A DNA stretch of 6,268 nt from Pseudobacteriovorax antillogorgiicola (GTDB taxonomy: Bacteria > Bdellovibrionota_B > Oligoflexia > Oligoflexales > RGVZ01), in the NCBI GenBank assembly GCA_945897695.1, contig CAMDGW010000147.1, forward strand, positions 1 through 6,268. The letters run 5' to 3'. The notes beneath the pieces were generated by a model. The model saw nothing but the letters and a program-made list of their open reading frames with translations, did not search any database and was not told the origin of the DNA. Made by a program: the position numbers and the translations under genes. Position 1 is the stretch's first letter; the number at the start of each line of letters is the position of its first letter. Positions 1-5,233 of this stretch are shown here, piece after piece.

Positions 1-375
1 AATAGGATGAGAAAAAAACAACACACACACTAAAAAAATCGCGAACTGTCGCATACACACTCCAATATAAATGGATCATTAGGGAAAATCGTAACAGCAG
101 CAATTAAAAGATCAAGCCCCTATTCGGTCAAGAACGTCGTGCAAAATAAAGCCTAGATGATCCCCTAACAATCGCAGGGTGCAGACGGCACCATTACCGT
201 GTGCGCAAAATTATAAACCAATCACAAACTCAGCGCTTTCGAGACACATTGTCTCTACTCACTTATCTCCCTACCCTAGCTTCATTTGTATGAAAACACT
301 TCTTATGCATAGTTGATCATGAGCAGCTTGAGCGAGAAATTTATCGACCTGTCCCAGTTGGTTACTATTGTTCTT
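1..375. other. Left-edge stretch without a supported gene
   Basis: No reading frame here has both a plausible start and a protein-like sequence. The stretch is AT-rich with a low-complexity A/C segment near 11-37 (A-runs and a CA repeat). Two small perfect inverted repeats are visible: GGTGC/GCACC at 178-192 with a 5-nt loop, and GAGACA/TGTCTC at 241-255 with a 3-nt loop. Neither is followed by a T-run in either direction, so I do not call them terminators, although this is where the transcript of the minus-strand operon should end. Confidence 0.5.
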
Positions 376-1278
376 TTATTGGATCTCAATGTTGCCGTTA
401 CTCACCGCAAGCTTGAGTAAAATAGCCTCTGGCGAGTTTGAAGAGACGATCCCCTCTGAGGAACCATTTATAACCGAAGCTTCATACTTATATTTTTTGG
501 CGGAATCGGGAGCAATATTGATGCGACCATTCTCCAACTTTATATCCGCCTTTGATTGTGGACGATCTAGCTCTACCTGTCCATTTGCACCGCGCACGAT
601 CAAAGTAAGTCCCACCGGAATTTCAAGATCGCAGTCGGCATCACTCGAGTTAAATTCAAAGGCGAAGGTATGGCTTTGACTGTCTTCTTTGGCAGTAGGA
701 TTTCCCCCGCTAATCGCGCATGACCAGTGCAACTGCTGATCTGTGGAATGCGAAAGATCAAACTCTCCATTTGCAAAATTGACGGATATGGATGAGATCT
801 TGGACGCATCAATTTTTGTTTCACCGTCGAAATTTGTGCTATTTTTTCGAATTTCAGGATTCGATCCGTTTGATTTAGAGGCTTCATTTACTTCAATCAG
901 GCCTCCCAGGATAACCACCTGCCCAGTTTTTTCGTCAACCTTTAGTACGGGAGTAAATCTCCATAAAATCATAATAATAGTAAAAGCGGCGATCCCTAAA
1001 GTACCCAAAAATCCAATGGTCAGCCATTTAATGACTGGAGTTTTCGACGGTTTTCCAGGTTTAATTCCTCGCTCCATCAAATAACGATTAGCTACGTTTT
1101 CAGGCTCACCCAAAGCCGCCAAAATATCACGCACACTGGTCTGTGGGTCTCTCCCTTGAGCTTCAATCACATGGCTTTTTATTTCAGTGATTATATCCGA
1201 GCGGTCGCTTACCGAGATTTTACCTAATCCACGATCAAGCTCTGTCAGATAGCGTTCAAGTTGCGGATCTAATTTCAT
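376..1278 (-). CDS. HAAS-domain membrane protein with DUF4097-like C-terminal region, partner of PadR
   Basis: A 300-residue protein in three parts. Residues 1-70 form a helical cytoplasmic domain resembling HAAS/DUF1700 (YLTELDRGL, then DIITEIKSHV, then ILAALGEPENVANRYL); its LGEPE-x-VA signature is typical of this family. Residues 83-106 are one hydrophobic transmembrane helix. The remainder is presumably exported and contains recurring short beta-strand units with N-G turns (FANGEFDLS, GANGQVELD, LENGRINI, SNGNIEIQ), resembling the DUF4097/DUF4098 beta-solenoid. Cys187 and Cys216 could form a disulfide. HAAS proteins are commonly encoded beside PadR regulators and are thought to be signalling or envelope-stress partners; the function here is inferred from that pairing. 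The start is well fixed: AGGAG at 1291-1287 lies 8 nt before ATG, and the gene follows padR by 16 nt, so co-transcription is likely. No terminator was found downstream. Confidence 0.85.
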   Translation of the reverse strand: MKLDPQLERYLTELDRGLGKISVSDRSDIITEIKSHVIEAQGRDPQTSVRDILAALGEPENVANRYLMERGIKPGKPSKTPVIKWLTIGFLGTLGIAAFTIIMILWRFTPVLKVDEKTGQVVILGGLIEVNEASKSNGSNPEIRKNSTNFDGETKIDASKISSISVNFANGEFDLSHSTDQQLHWSCAISGGNPTAKEDSQSHTFAFEFNSSDADCDLEIPVGLTLIVRGANGQVELDRPQSKADIKLENGRINIAPDSAKKYKYEASVINGSSEGIVSSNSPEAILLKLAVSNGNIEIQ

Positions 1279-1294
1279 GACGATGTCTCCTGCC

Positions 1295-1627
1295 TTATCT
1301 CAATTGATTGAAAATTTTTAGACTGTTGTCGAATTCGAGCTTCATTGACTCCAGCAATGTCGTTCCGCTTGAAGTCAGAGAATAAAACTTTCTTGGGTGC
1401 CCTTTGATCTGTTTTGTTTCCCAAACAGACTTCAATACATTGTCACTCGTCATGCGGTTGAGGAGGGGGTACAAGGTGCCTTCCTTTAAATCCAATTCCA
1501 CCTCACGCAGCTTTTCCAACAGATCAAACCCGTAGACGCGATGATGCTTCTGAATCAAAAGCAAAATACATAGCTCCAGGTAGCCCTTGCGTATCTGCAC
1601 TTTCCAATTTGCGAGTAATTCATCCAT
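1295..1627 (-). CDS. PadR-family transcriptional regulator
   Basis: A 110-residue winged-helix regulator of the short PadR class (usual length about 100-115). Residues 11-60 match the family core: helix QIRKGYLELCILLLI, then YGFDLLEKL, then the recognition-helix signature EGTLYPLLNRM at 49-59. The wing follows as GHPRKFYSLTSSG at 76-88, and the C-terminal helix 89-110 would form the dimer interface. PadR proteins usually repress their own operon and respond to a ligand or to a membrane partner. The downstream HAAS protein is the likely partner, with 16 nt between the genes. The only nearby in-frame ATG is at 1627 and it has no Shine-Dalgarno. A TTGACA element at 1664-1659 would place the transcription start within a few bases of the ATG, so a leaderless or near-leaderless message is possible. 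Target genes other than its own operon cannot be told from the sequence. Confidence 0.9.
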   Translation of the reverse strand: MDELLANWKVQIRKGYLELCILLLIQKHHRVYGFDLLEKLREVELDLKEGTLYPLLNRMTSDNVLKSVWETKQIKGHPRKFYSLTSSGTTLLESMKLEFDNSLKIFNQLR

Positions 1628-1633
1628 TTCGAC

Positions 1634-1664
1634 ATACTTAGTATTACTAGGTATATTGTGTCAA
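1634..1664 (-). promoter_or_regulatory. padR promoter with palindromic candidate operator
   Basis: On the minus strand a perfect TTGACA (1664-1659) is followed about 17-18 nt later by a poor -10 (CTAAGT or TAAGTA, near 1641-1635). Covering the spacer and -10 is an imperfect palindrome, 1634-1654: left arm ATACTTAGTA, central T, right arm TACTAGGTAT, with 9 of 10 positions complementary. A symmetric site between -35 and the start codon of a dimeric PadR repressor is what autoregulation predicts. Binding by this PadR is inference. Confidence 0.55.
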
Positions 1665-1805
1665 CTGGTATTATGGTAATTTGCGAGAGACCTTGAATGT
1701 CCTGCAAATATGAGGTGGAAGTCATTCGTGGAGTTTTGCATTGGCCCTAATGGTTTGTGGGCTGTGTGGACGTCTAATGAACAATCTTTCGTTCTCGGTG
1801 TCATA

Positions 1806-1832
1806 TTTTCAGACATCTAACCAACATATAAT
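1806..1832 (+). promoter_or_regulatory. Candidate promoter of the lipoprotein gene
   Basis: A perfect TATAAT lies at 1827-1832. The best -35 match is TTTTCA at 1806-1811, but its 15-nt spacer is short, so the -35 is uncertain. Transcription would begin near 1839 and give a leader of about 90 nt before the ATG at 1929. It diverges from the padR promoter. Confidence 0.4.
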
Positions 1833-1860
1833 CCTATTAATTTTGGATGGTTATGCCTGG

Positions 1861-1884
1861 CATTGCCTTTGCAATGTATTACAT
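1861..1884 (+). promoter_or_regulatory. Leader hairpin and overlapping 11-bp palindrome
   Basis: CATTGC (1861-1866) and GCAATG (1871-1876) are perfectly complementary across a CTTT loop. The second arm runs into a perfect palindrome ATGTA-T-TACAT at 1874-1884. Both lie in the predicted 5' leader of the lipoprotein gene, 45-70 nt before its start. No T-run follows, so this is not a terminator. It could be a message structure or a protein-binding site; nothing shows which. Confidence 0.3.
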
Positions 1885-1928
1885 GATACGAGCCTCTTCA
1901 TCTTGTAGCCTCGTTGAAGGAGAAAATT

Positions 1929-2504
1929 ATGCACAAGAAAGCATCTGCCTTATCCCTGATTTCATTAGTGTTTTTGACCGTTTCCTGCGGCCAAGCACAA
2001 TCAGGTGCAAAACTTCAGTCTGTTCCTTCGGGAGTTGAACTTCCGCTTTCCTCCATCGGCCGCGGCGCGACGATGACTTTGACTAAAGACCTTGAGGTTC
2101 CTGCGAACAGTGACTCAATAATCATGGATGTAGCACAGAGCACTTTCAGAACCGATCATGACGAGACCAACGTTTATCACAAGACCTACACGGTGTGCGG
2201 AATTCAGATGAAATCCGCTTCAGTTGACCGCCGCGTGATTCCAGCCGGCACAGTATTCAACTTCACAGGCGAAGCGGGATCTCATCCTATGGACGCCAAT
2301 TCAAATTTCAAATCAATCGATCTTTCCTTGTCAAGCCCAACGGACGCGCTGTCAGTCGGCTGTTTGAATCTTGTGACGCAATGCTGGCAGGGCTTGTGCG
2401 ATCCTTACGAGCAGGCTAGTTTCTCCATCAGAGACTTCAAAAACTACATGAGCGGGACTGCTACAGTTGATCAGGCTACGCCTGTGATTGTTCAAAAAAA
2501 GTAA
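1929..2504 (+). CDS. Orphan lipoprotein, 191 residues
   Basis: I do not recognise the family. The N-terminus has a short positive stretch (MHKK), a hydrophobic core at 5-17 and a lipobox-like LTVSC with Cys20 as the probable lipidated residue. Thr at -3 is less usual than Leu, so a plain secretory signal is possible. The mature part is polar, rich in Ser, Thr and Asp, and contains four more cysteines (90, 145, 152, 157), enough for two disulfides in the periplasm or at the outer membrane. Alternating patterns suggest mostly beta structure. The start is set by AAGGAG at 1917-1922, 6 nt before ATG 1929; an upstream in-frame TTG at 1914 overlaps that site and is rejected. The gene stands alone: padR diverges upstream and a minus-strand gene converges downstream, overlapping its last 13 nt. 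Confidence 0.8.
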   Translation: MHKKASALSLISLVFLTVSCGQAQSGAKLQSVPSGVELPLSSIGRGATMTLTKDLEVPANSDSIIMDVAQSTFRTDHDETNVYHKTYTVCGIQMKSASVDRRVIPAGTVFNFTGEAGSHPMDANSNFKSIDLSLSSPTDALSVGCLNLVTQCWQGLCDPYEQASFSIRDFKNYMSGTATVDQATPVIVQKK

Positions 2505-2693
2505 AATTCCGCGCCGCGTGACGCCCCAAAACTCACATATTGACCGCCAACGAATTCAAAGTCGCCAAGCATCTCTTGCAAATCTGGTGATTCCAGCTTT
2601 GACTTTTGCAGCTTGAGACAGCGCCCCCTTGGACTGAACCGTTTTACAAGACGCCACTGGAAATAACAGGCTGACGGCAATAACGATTTTCAT
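2492..2693 (-). pseudogene. Short lipoprotein-like gene, probably frameshifted
   Basis: Reading from ATG at 2693, with a G-rich Shine-Dalgarno-like GGGGGA just before it, the product begins MKIVIAVSLLFPVASC: a lipoprotein-type signal with Cys16 as the candidate lipid site. In that frame it stops at 2556 after 45 residues. A second frame continues protein-like sequence to a stop at 2492, including LQEMLGDFEFVGGQYVSFG and ending AEFYFF. Removing one base, for example in the run of five C at 2624-2628 (five G in the gene sense), would join the frames into a protein of about 66 residues. The exact shift site is not determinable, because codons of both frames look plausible between about 2570 and 2625. 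It could be a genuine 45-residue lipoprotein, a decayed gene, or a sequencing error. It lies 57 nt after the 63-residue gene on the same strand, so the two may be co-transcribed. Confidence 0.4.
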
Positions 2694-2750
2694 AAATCCC
2701 CCAAAAGTTGATGTCGCTATCGGCATCGTCATTTGCTTTCTTTGGCCCCC

Positions 2751-2942
2751 TCAGAAAACAGCGGCTATTTCCGAGGCATGCCTCAAAACGCACCCTCGTC
2801 GAATCATTTTAGGGAGTCTTTTGGGGACACTTAGGTCTAAAAACGCCTCATGTTGCCCATCACGAAGACTTACTAAACTTCCGTAATGATGGGAAAATTC
2901 CAACCAAATGCTAAGGGTCCTAGGAATTACGGCTGGGAACAC
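2751..2942 (-). CDS. Small hypothetical protein, 63 residues, GTG start
   Basis: I do not recognise this protein. The frame stays open further upstream, but that extension runs into the rnpB core and is not credible. The proposed start is GTG at 2942-2940, because a strong GGAGG (2954-2950) sits 7 nt before it. The product reads like a folded cytoplasmic protein: residues 9-27 (TLSIWLEFSHHYGSLVSLR) suggest beta strands, residues 38-50 are basic (SVPKRLPKMIRRG), and the end is RHASEIAAVF. There is no signal peptide or membrane segment. The fold could be a small beta-barrel or nucleic-acid-binding type, but that is only an impression from the basic strand pattern. The gene diverges from rnpB: its ribosome site is within about 20 nt of the rnpB -35. 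The frameshifted lipoprotein-like gene follows 57 nt downstream. Confidence 0.5.
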   Translation of the reverse strand: MFPAVIPRTLSIWLEFSHHYGSLVSLRDGQHEAFLDLSVPKRLPKMIRRGCVLRHASEIAAVF

Positions 2943-2973
2943 TTTTACGCCTCCAATTTTAATAGAATTTAAG

Positions 2974-3002
2974 TTGACTTTAAAATCGCCCACCCTTAGA
3001 TT
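2974..3002 (+). promoter_or_regulatory. Candidate rnpB promoter
   Basis: TTGACT (2974-2979, 5 of 6 to consensus) and TAGATT (2997-3002, 4 of 6) are separated by the ideal 17 nt. The predicted start is about 3008-3010, shortly upstream of the RNase P RNA core and at the first base of the 13-base arm that pairs with sequence after the RNA. Confidence 0.55.
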
Positions 3003-3007
3003 CCGCC

Positions 3008-3475
3008 TTGCCAGAAGGCGCAGAATATTTGACAGTCCAGCGGACTGCCGCTGGTTTAATTGCCTCGTGTGATTAGACTGGAGGAAAGTCCGGACTCCAA
3101 AGAGCAGGATGCTGGCTAACGGCCAGGCGGGGACAACCCGACGGAAAGTGCAACAGAGAGCAAACCGCCAACCCGACGTGAGCATTCACGGCGGCGGTAA
3201 GGGTGAAACGGTGAGGTAAGAGCTCACCAGCAGTTTGGTGACAAACTGGCTCGGCAAACCCCATCCGGAGCAAGACCAAACAGAGGAAGGTTTCGGCGAG
3301 TTCATCGAGAAATCGGTGGAGGTAACTGAACGAACGTCGGCTCGACGTCTCCCGGGTAGGTCGCTTGAGGTGATTGGTAACAGTCATCCCAGATGAATGG
3401 CAGTCTCTGCTCTTTCGAGAGCAATGACAGAATCCGGCTTACAGCTGTCCTGGCAAACTCTACGCCTTCTGGCAA
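3008..3475 (+). repeat. 13-bp perfect inverted repeat bracketing rnpB
   Basis: The arm TTGCCAGAAGGCG at 3008-3020 is the exact reverse complement of CGCCTTCTGGCAA at 3463-3475. The arms enclose the whole RNase P RNA core and would form a terminal stem outside the short inner helix GACAG (3031-3035) / CTGTC (3445-3449). The left arm also has a competing local hairpin, CGCCTT (3004-3009) with AAGGCG (3015-3020) over a 5-nt loop. If transcription begins near 3009, the terminal stem would be at the 5' end of the transcript, as P1 is in Escherichia coli RNase P RNA. Confidence 0.75.
3028..3450 (+). ncRNA. rnpB: RNase P RNA, bacterial class A
   Basis: Catalytic RNA of ribonuclease P, which removes 5' leaders from tRNA precursors. 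Conserved blocks occur in order: P4 5' strand GAGGAAAGTCCGGACTCC (3081-3098), ACAGAGAGCAAACCGCC (3153-3169), GGTAAGGGTGAAACGGTG (about 3196-3213), the tRNA CCA-binding loop in CCCGGGTAGG (3351-3360), AGATGAATGG (3391-3400) and the P4 3' strand CAGAATCCGGCTTA (3428-3441). P4 shows covariation relative to E. coli: GGA with TCC in place of GGG with CCC. P2 pairs GACTGCC (3043-3049) with GGCAGTC (3399-3405). P3 pairs 3051-3060 with 3072-3081 and is simpler than in E. coli. An extra hairpin GCTCT-TTCG-AGAGC (3409-3422) sits between the P2 and P4 3' strands, the place of helix P19. The boundaries given are the conserved core; the transcript probably runs from about 3009 to at least 3475. It carries no terminator before trmB. 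Confidence 0.96.
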
Positions 3476-3497
3476 TCCCACAATCTCGAGGAAAACA

Positions 3498-4208
3498 ATG
3501 CCCGTTCGGTCCATAGATGTTTTTGCTGACGTCGTCGCAAAATTCGATAATGACTGTAATGCCTTTGTTGCAAAACTTGTCCAAGCGCAGCAAGACGGCG
3601 CTCTCCCAGTGGCCATAGGGCCTGCACTTCGTGATTTTCCGGGATCATGGCGCTCGAAGTTCACGGCCATTGAAGGCGACAAATCTAAAATGCCGCTGAT
3701 CGTCGAAATTGGCTGTCACACGGGCCAAACACTTTGCGACATGGCAGAACGACACCCCGAAGCGCTGTTTGTCGGAATTGACATCACTTTCAAGCGAGTG
3801 GTTCATACTGCTGAACGAGCCAGAGATCGCGGACTGAAAAATGTTTTCGTCGTTTTGGCCAACGCGGGTGGACTTGCCCCCCTATTCAGCGAGGGTGAAG
3901 TTGACGGTTTTGTCACATTTTTCCCGGACCCATGGGTTAAAAAGAAGCATGCTCGTAACAGACTCTACTCAGAATCTTTCTGCTCCACTGTTTACCGCCA
4001 GCTATCTGCAAGAGGATTTATTTGGTTGAAGACGGATCAGCTGCCTTACTTTGAAATGGCCTGTGAATTTACAGAATCCGTTGGATTTCGTGAAACAGCG
4101 AGCCTTCCTGTTTTTGCTGCAGGAGATTTTTCGAGCCTTTTTTTACGGCGTTTTGAACTGAAAGGCCAGCCTTGGTACGGACGCAAATGGGTCAAATTAA
4201 ACGCGTAA
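3498..4208 (+). CDS. trmB: tRNA (guanine-N7-)-methyltransferase TrmB
   Basis: SAM-dependent enzyme that makes 7-methylguanosine at position 46 of tRNA variable loops. The 236-residue length is normal for the family. The SAM-binding motif is VEIGCHTGQ at 69-77, followed by FVGIDITFKRV at 91-101. The hallmark FFPDPWVKKKHARNRLY at 141-157 contains the catalytic-site Asp and the basic tRNA-contacting residues; KTD at 178-180 and the C-terminal F-x-x-R-F-E segment (214-220) are also typical. ATG 3498 is chosen because GAGGA (3488-3492) lies 5 nt upstream. An earlier in-frame ATG at 3393 lies inside rnpB and is rejected. It follows the rnpB-closing stem by 22 nt without a terminator, so it is probably transcribed with rnpB or from a promoter inside rnpB. 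The downstream gene is 91 nt away. Confidence 0.93.
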   Translation: MPVRSIDVFADVVAKFDNDCNAFVAKLVQAQQDGALPVAIGPALRDFPGSWRSKFTAIEGDKSKMPLIVEIGCHTGQTLCDMAERHPEALFVGIDITFKRVVHTAERARDRGLKNVFVVLANAGGLAPLFSEGEVDGFVTFFPDPWVKKKHARNRLYSESFCSTVYRQLSARGFIWLKTDQLPYFEMACEFTESVGFRETASLPVFAAGDFSSLFLRRFELKGQPWYGRKWVKLNA

Positions 4209-4299
4209 TTACCGATGTTTGTCCGCGCACGATGCGATGCGCTTTCATACATGGTATTATGATAACTGAGACTTTTCACAGGCAGGGCCCGAAAAACCT

Positions 4300-4602
4300 A
4301 TGAGCCAAAAAGCAAACATAAGAAATATGGGCGCAAAAAAAGCACCAGAACTTCTTACCGTCGACAAACTTATTACATTTGCCGAGCAAGTCATTAGAAC
4401 CGACAAGATGGCAGCCCTCAGAGCGCAAGATGGAGTCGGCGATCTAGCTGCTAAATCCAATGACCGGCCTGGATCCGTCGCCCGCATCAGCGCAATCGAC
4501 GAGCTTTGTGGCCAAACCGGATCTGTAAAAGTTAAGACAGATGATGGCGAGGATGAGGATGAAAAACTAATCCAATTTTCTAAGCCACGAGTCGGATCCT
4601 AA
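4300..4602 (+). CDS. Hypothetical protein, 100 residues, acidic C-terminal patch
   Basis: I recognise no family. The first 14 residues are basic (K4, R8, K13, K14), residues 19-51 look helical (LLTVDKLITFAEQVIR and onward to AAK), residues 52-66 are Gly/Pro/Ser-containing and probably flexible, and residues 81-89 are strongly acidic (DDGEDEDEK). There is no signal peptide or membrane segment, so it should be cytoplasmic. No good Shine-Dalgarno precedes ATG 4300; a second in-frame ATG at 4327 (M10) is no better, so the start is uncertain. Its stop TAA (4600-4602) is 11 nt before the ybeY GTG and abuts the AAGTGAG that probably serves as the ybeY ribosome site, which argues for co-transcription or translational coupling with ybeY. 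Partial shadow frames on the other strand look less protein-like. Confidence 0.65.
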   Translation: MSQKANIRNMGAKKAPELLTVDKLITFAEQVIRTDKMAALRAQDGVGDLAAKSNDRPGSVARISAIDELCGQTGSVKVKTDDGEDEDEKLIQFSKPRVGS

Positions 4603-4613
4603 GTGAGCCAAAC

Positions 4614-5225
4614 GTGAAACAACCGGGTTGCGTCCACATAATTAGCAAACATCGCGCTTTCAAAATAGACCGCAAGAAGATTTCTGCGATTGCCAGCGAG
4701 ATCTGTCGACGCCTGGGAGTCGCACACTATGAGGTATGCCTTCAATTTGTTTCCCCACAAGTGATGCAAGAACTCAACAAACAGTACCGCGAAAAGGACA
4801 AATCCACCGACGTACTTTCCTTTCCGCAATACACCTGGAAGAAGCCGCTAAAATTTCAAAAAGACCCGCCAGAGCCACGACCGATCATCAACCCTCTGCC
4901 CCTAGGCGACGTCGTCATTTCAGCTGTTGATGCAGCAGATAATGTAAATAATTCTCAGGAAAAACTCTCGCGGGAGATTTGTTTTTTGCTTGTTCACGGA
5001 ATCTTACATCTAGTAGGGCATGATCACATGAAACTGGCTGAGAAGAAGCGGATGTTTGCTGAGCAAACCAAACTCATGCGCCTATTTTCCGGTAAAAAAA
5101 GTAAGCCGCCAATGTGGCAAGGTTGCATCGTACCAGCATCAAAAAGTCAGCCACTCAAAAAAAACACTGTAAAACTCAACACAGTTAAGAGTCAAGAACA
5201 GCGCTCCACACGAGGGATGAGATAA
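4614..5225 (+). CDS. ybeY: Endoribonuclease YbeY with basic C-terminal tail
   Basis: Zinc-dependent endoribonuclease (UPF0054) involved in 16S rRNA 3' maturation and 70S ribosome quality control. The zinc motif HGILHLVGHDH supplies His128, His132 and His138. The conserved LNKQYREKDKSTDVLSFP (54-71) and LGDVVIS (97-103) are both present. The product is 203 residues, whereas family members are usually about 150-170. The extra length is a proline-rich loop at about 72-94 between SFP and LGD, and a tail from about 160 rich in Lys, Ser and Gln, which includes a two-copy 5-residue repeat (NTVKL, NTVKS; 5163-5192). The start is GTG at 4614 with AAGTGAG (4601-4607) 6 nt upstream; the next in-frame Met (51) would remove conserved sequence. 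The CNNM/CBS gene follows after 8 nt, the usual ybeY-corC order. phoH, often just upstream, is absent here. Confidence 0.94.
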   Translation: MKQPGCVHIISKHRAFKIDRKKISAIASEICRRLGVAHYEVCLQFVSPQVMQELNKQYREKDKSTDVLSFPQYTWKKPLKFQKDPPEPRPIINPLPLGDVVISAVDAADNVNNSQEKLSREICFLLVHGILHLVGHDHMKLAEKKRMFAEQTKLMRLFSGKKSKPPMWQGCIVPASKSQPLKKNTVKLNTVKSQEQRSTRGMR

Positions 5226-5233
5226 GTAAATAT

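Noticed and set aside
11..37. A-run and CA repeat at the left edge as a meaningful repeat
   Set aside because: Short low-complexity sequence with no further structure.
319..420. 33-codon plus-strand frame starting at ATG 319
   Set aside because: No ribosome-binding site, and it runs antisense over the end of the HAAS gene.
1680..1820. Plus-strand frame encoding a 36-residue peptide from ATG 1710 that looks somewhat protein-like (W and F rich)
   Set aside because: No ribosome-binding site, very short, and it sits in the divergent promoter region; chance cannot be excluded.
2943..3185. N-terminal extension of the small minus-strand gene through rnpB
   Set aside because: The extension is the antisense of RNase P RNA; GTG 2942 has a strong GGAGG at the right spacing.
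3393..3497. N-terminal extension of trmB to ATG 3393
   Set aside because: It would translate conserved RNase P RNA sequence; ATG 3498 has a proper ribosome site and gives the usual family length.
3073..3682. Several minus-strand frames across rnpB and the start of trmB
   Set aside because: They are shadows of the structural RNA and of trmB, with no ribosome sites or recognisable protein features.
4225..4246. GCGCA/TGCGC hairpin followed by TTTC after trmB, as a terminator
   Set aside because: Only a 5-bp stem with an 8-nt loop and a three-base T-run; too weak to call.
4255..4263. TATTAT/TATGAT as a promoter for the 100-residue gene
   Set aside because: No -35 match at an acceptable distance.
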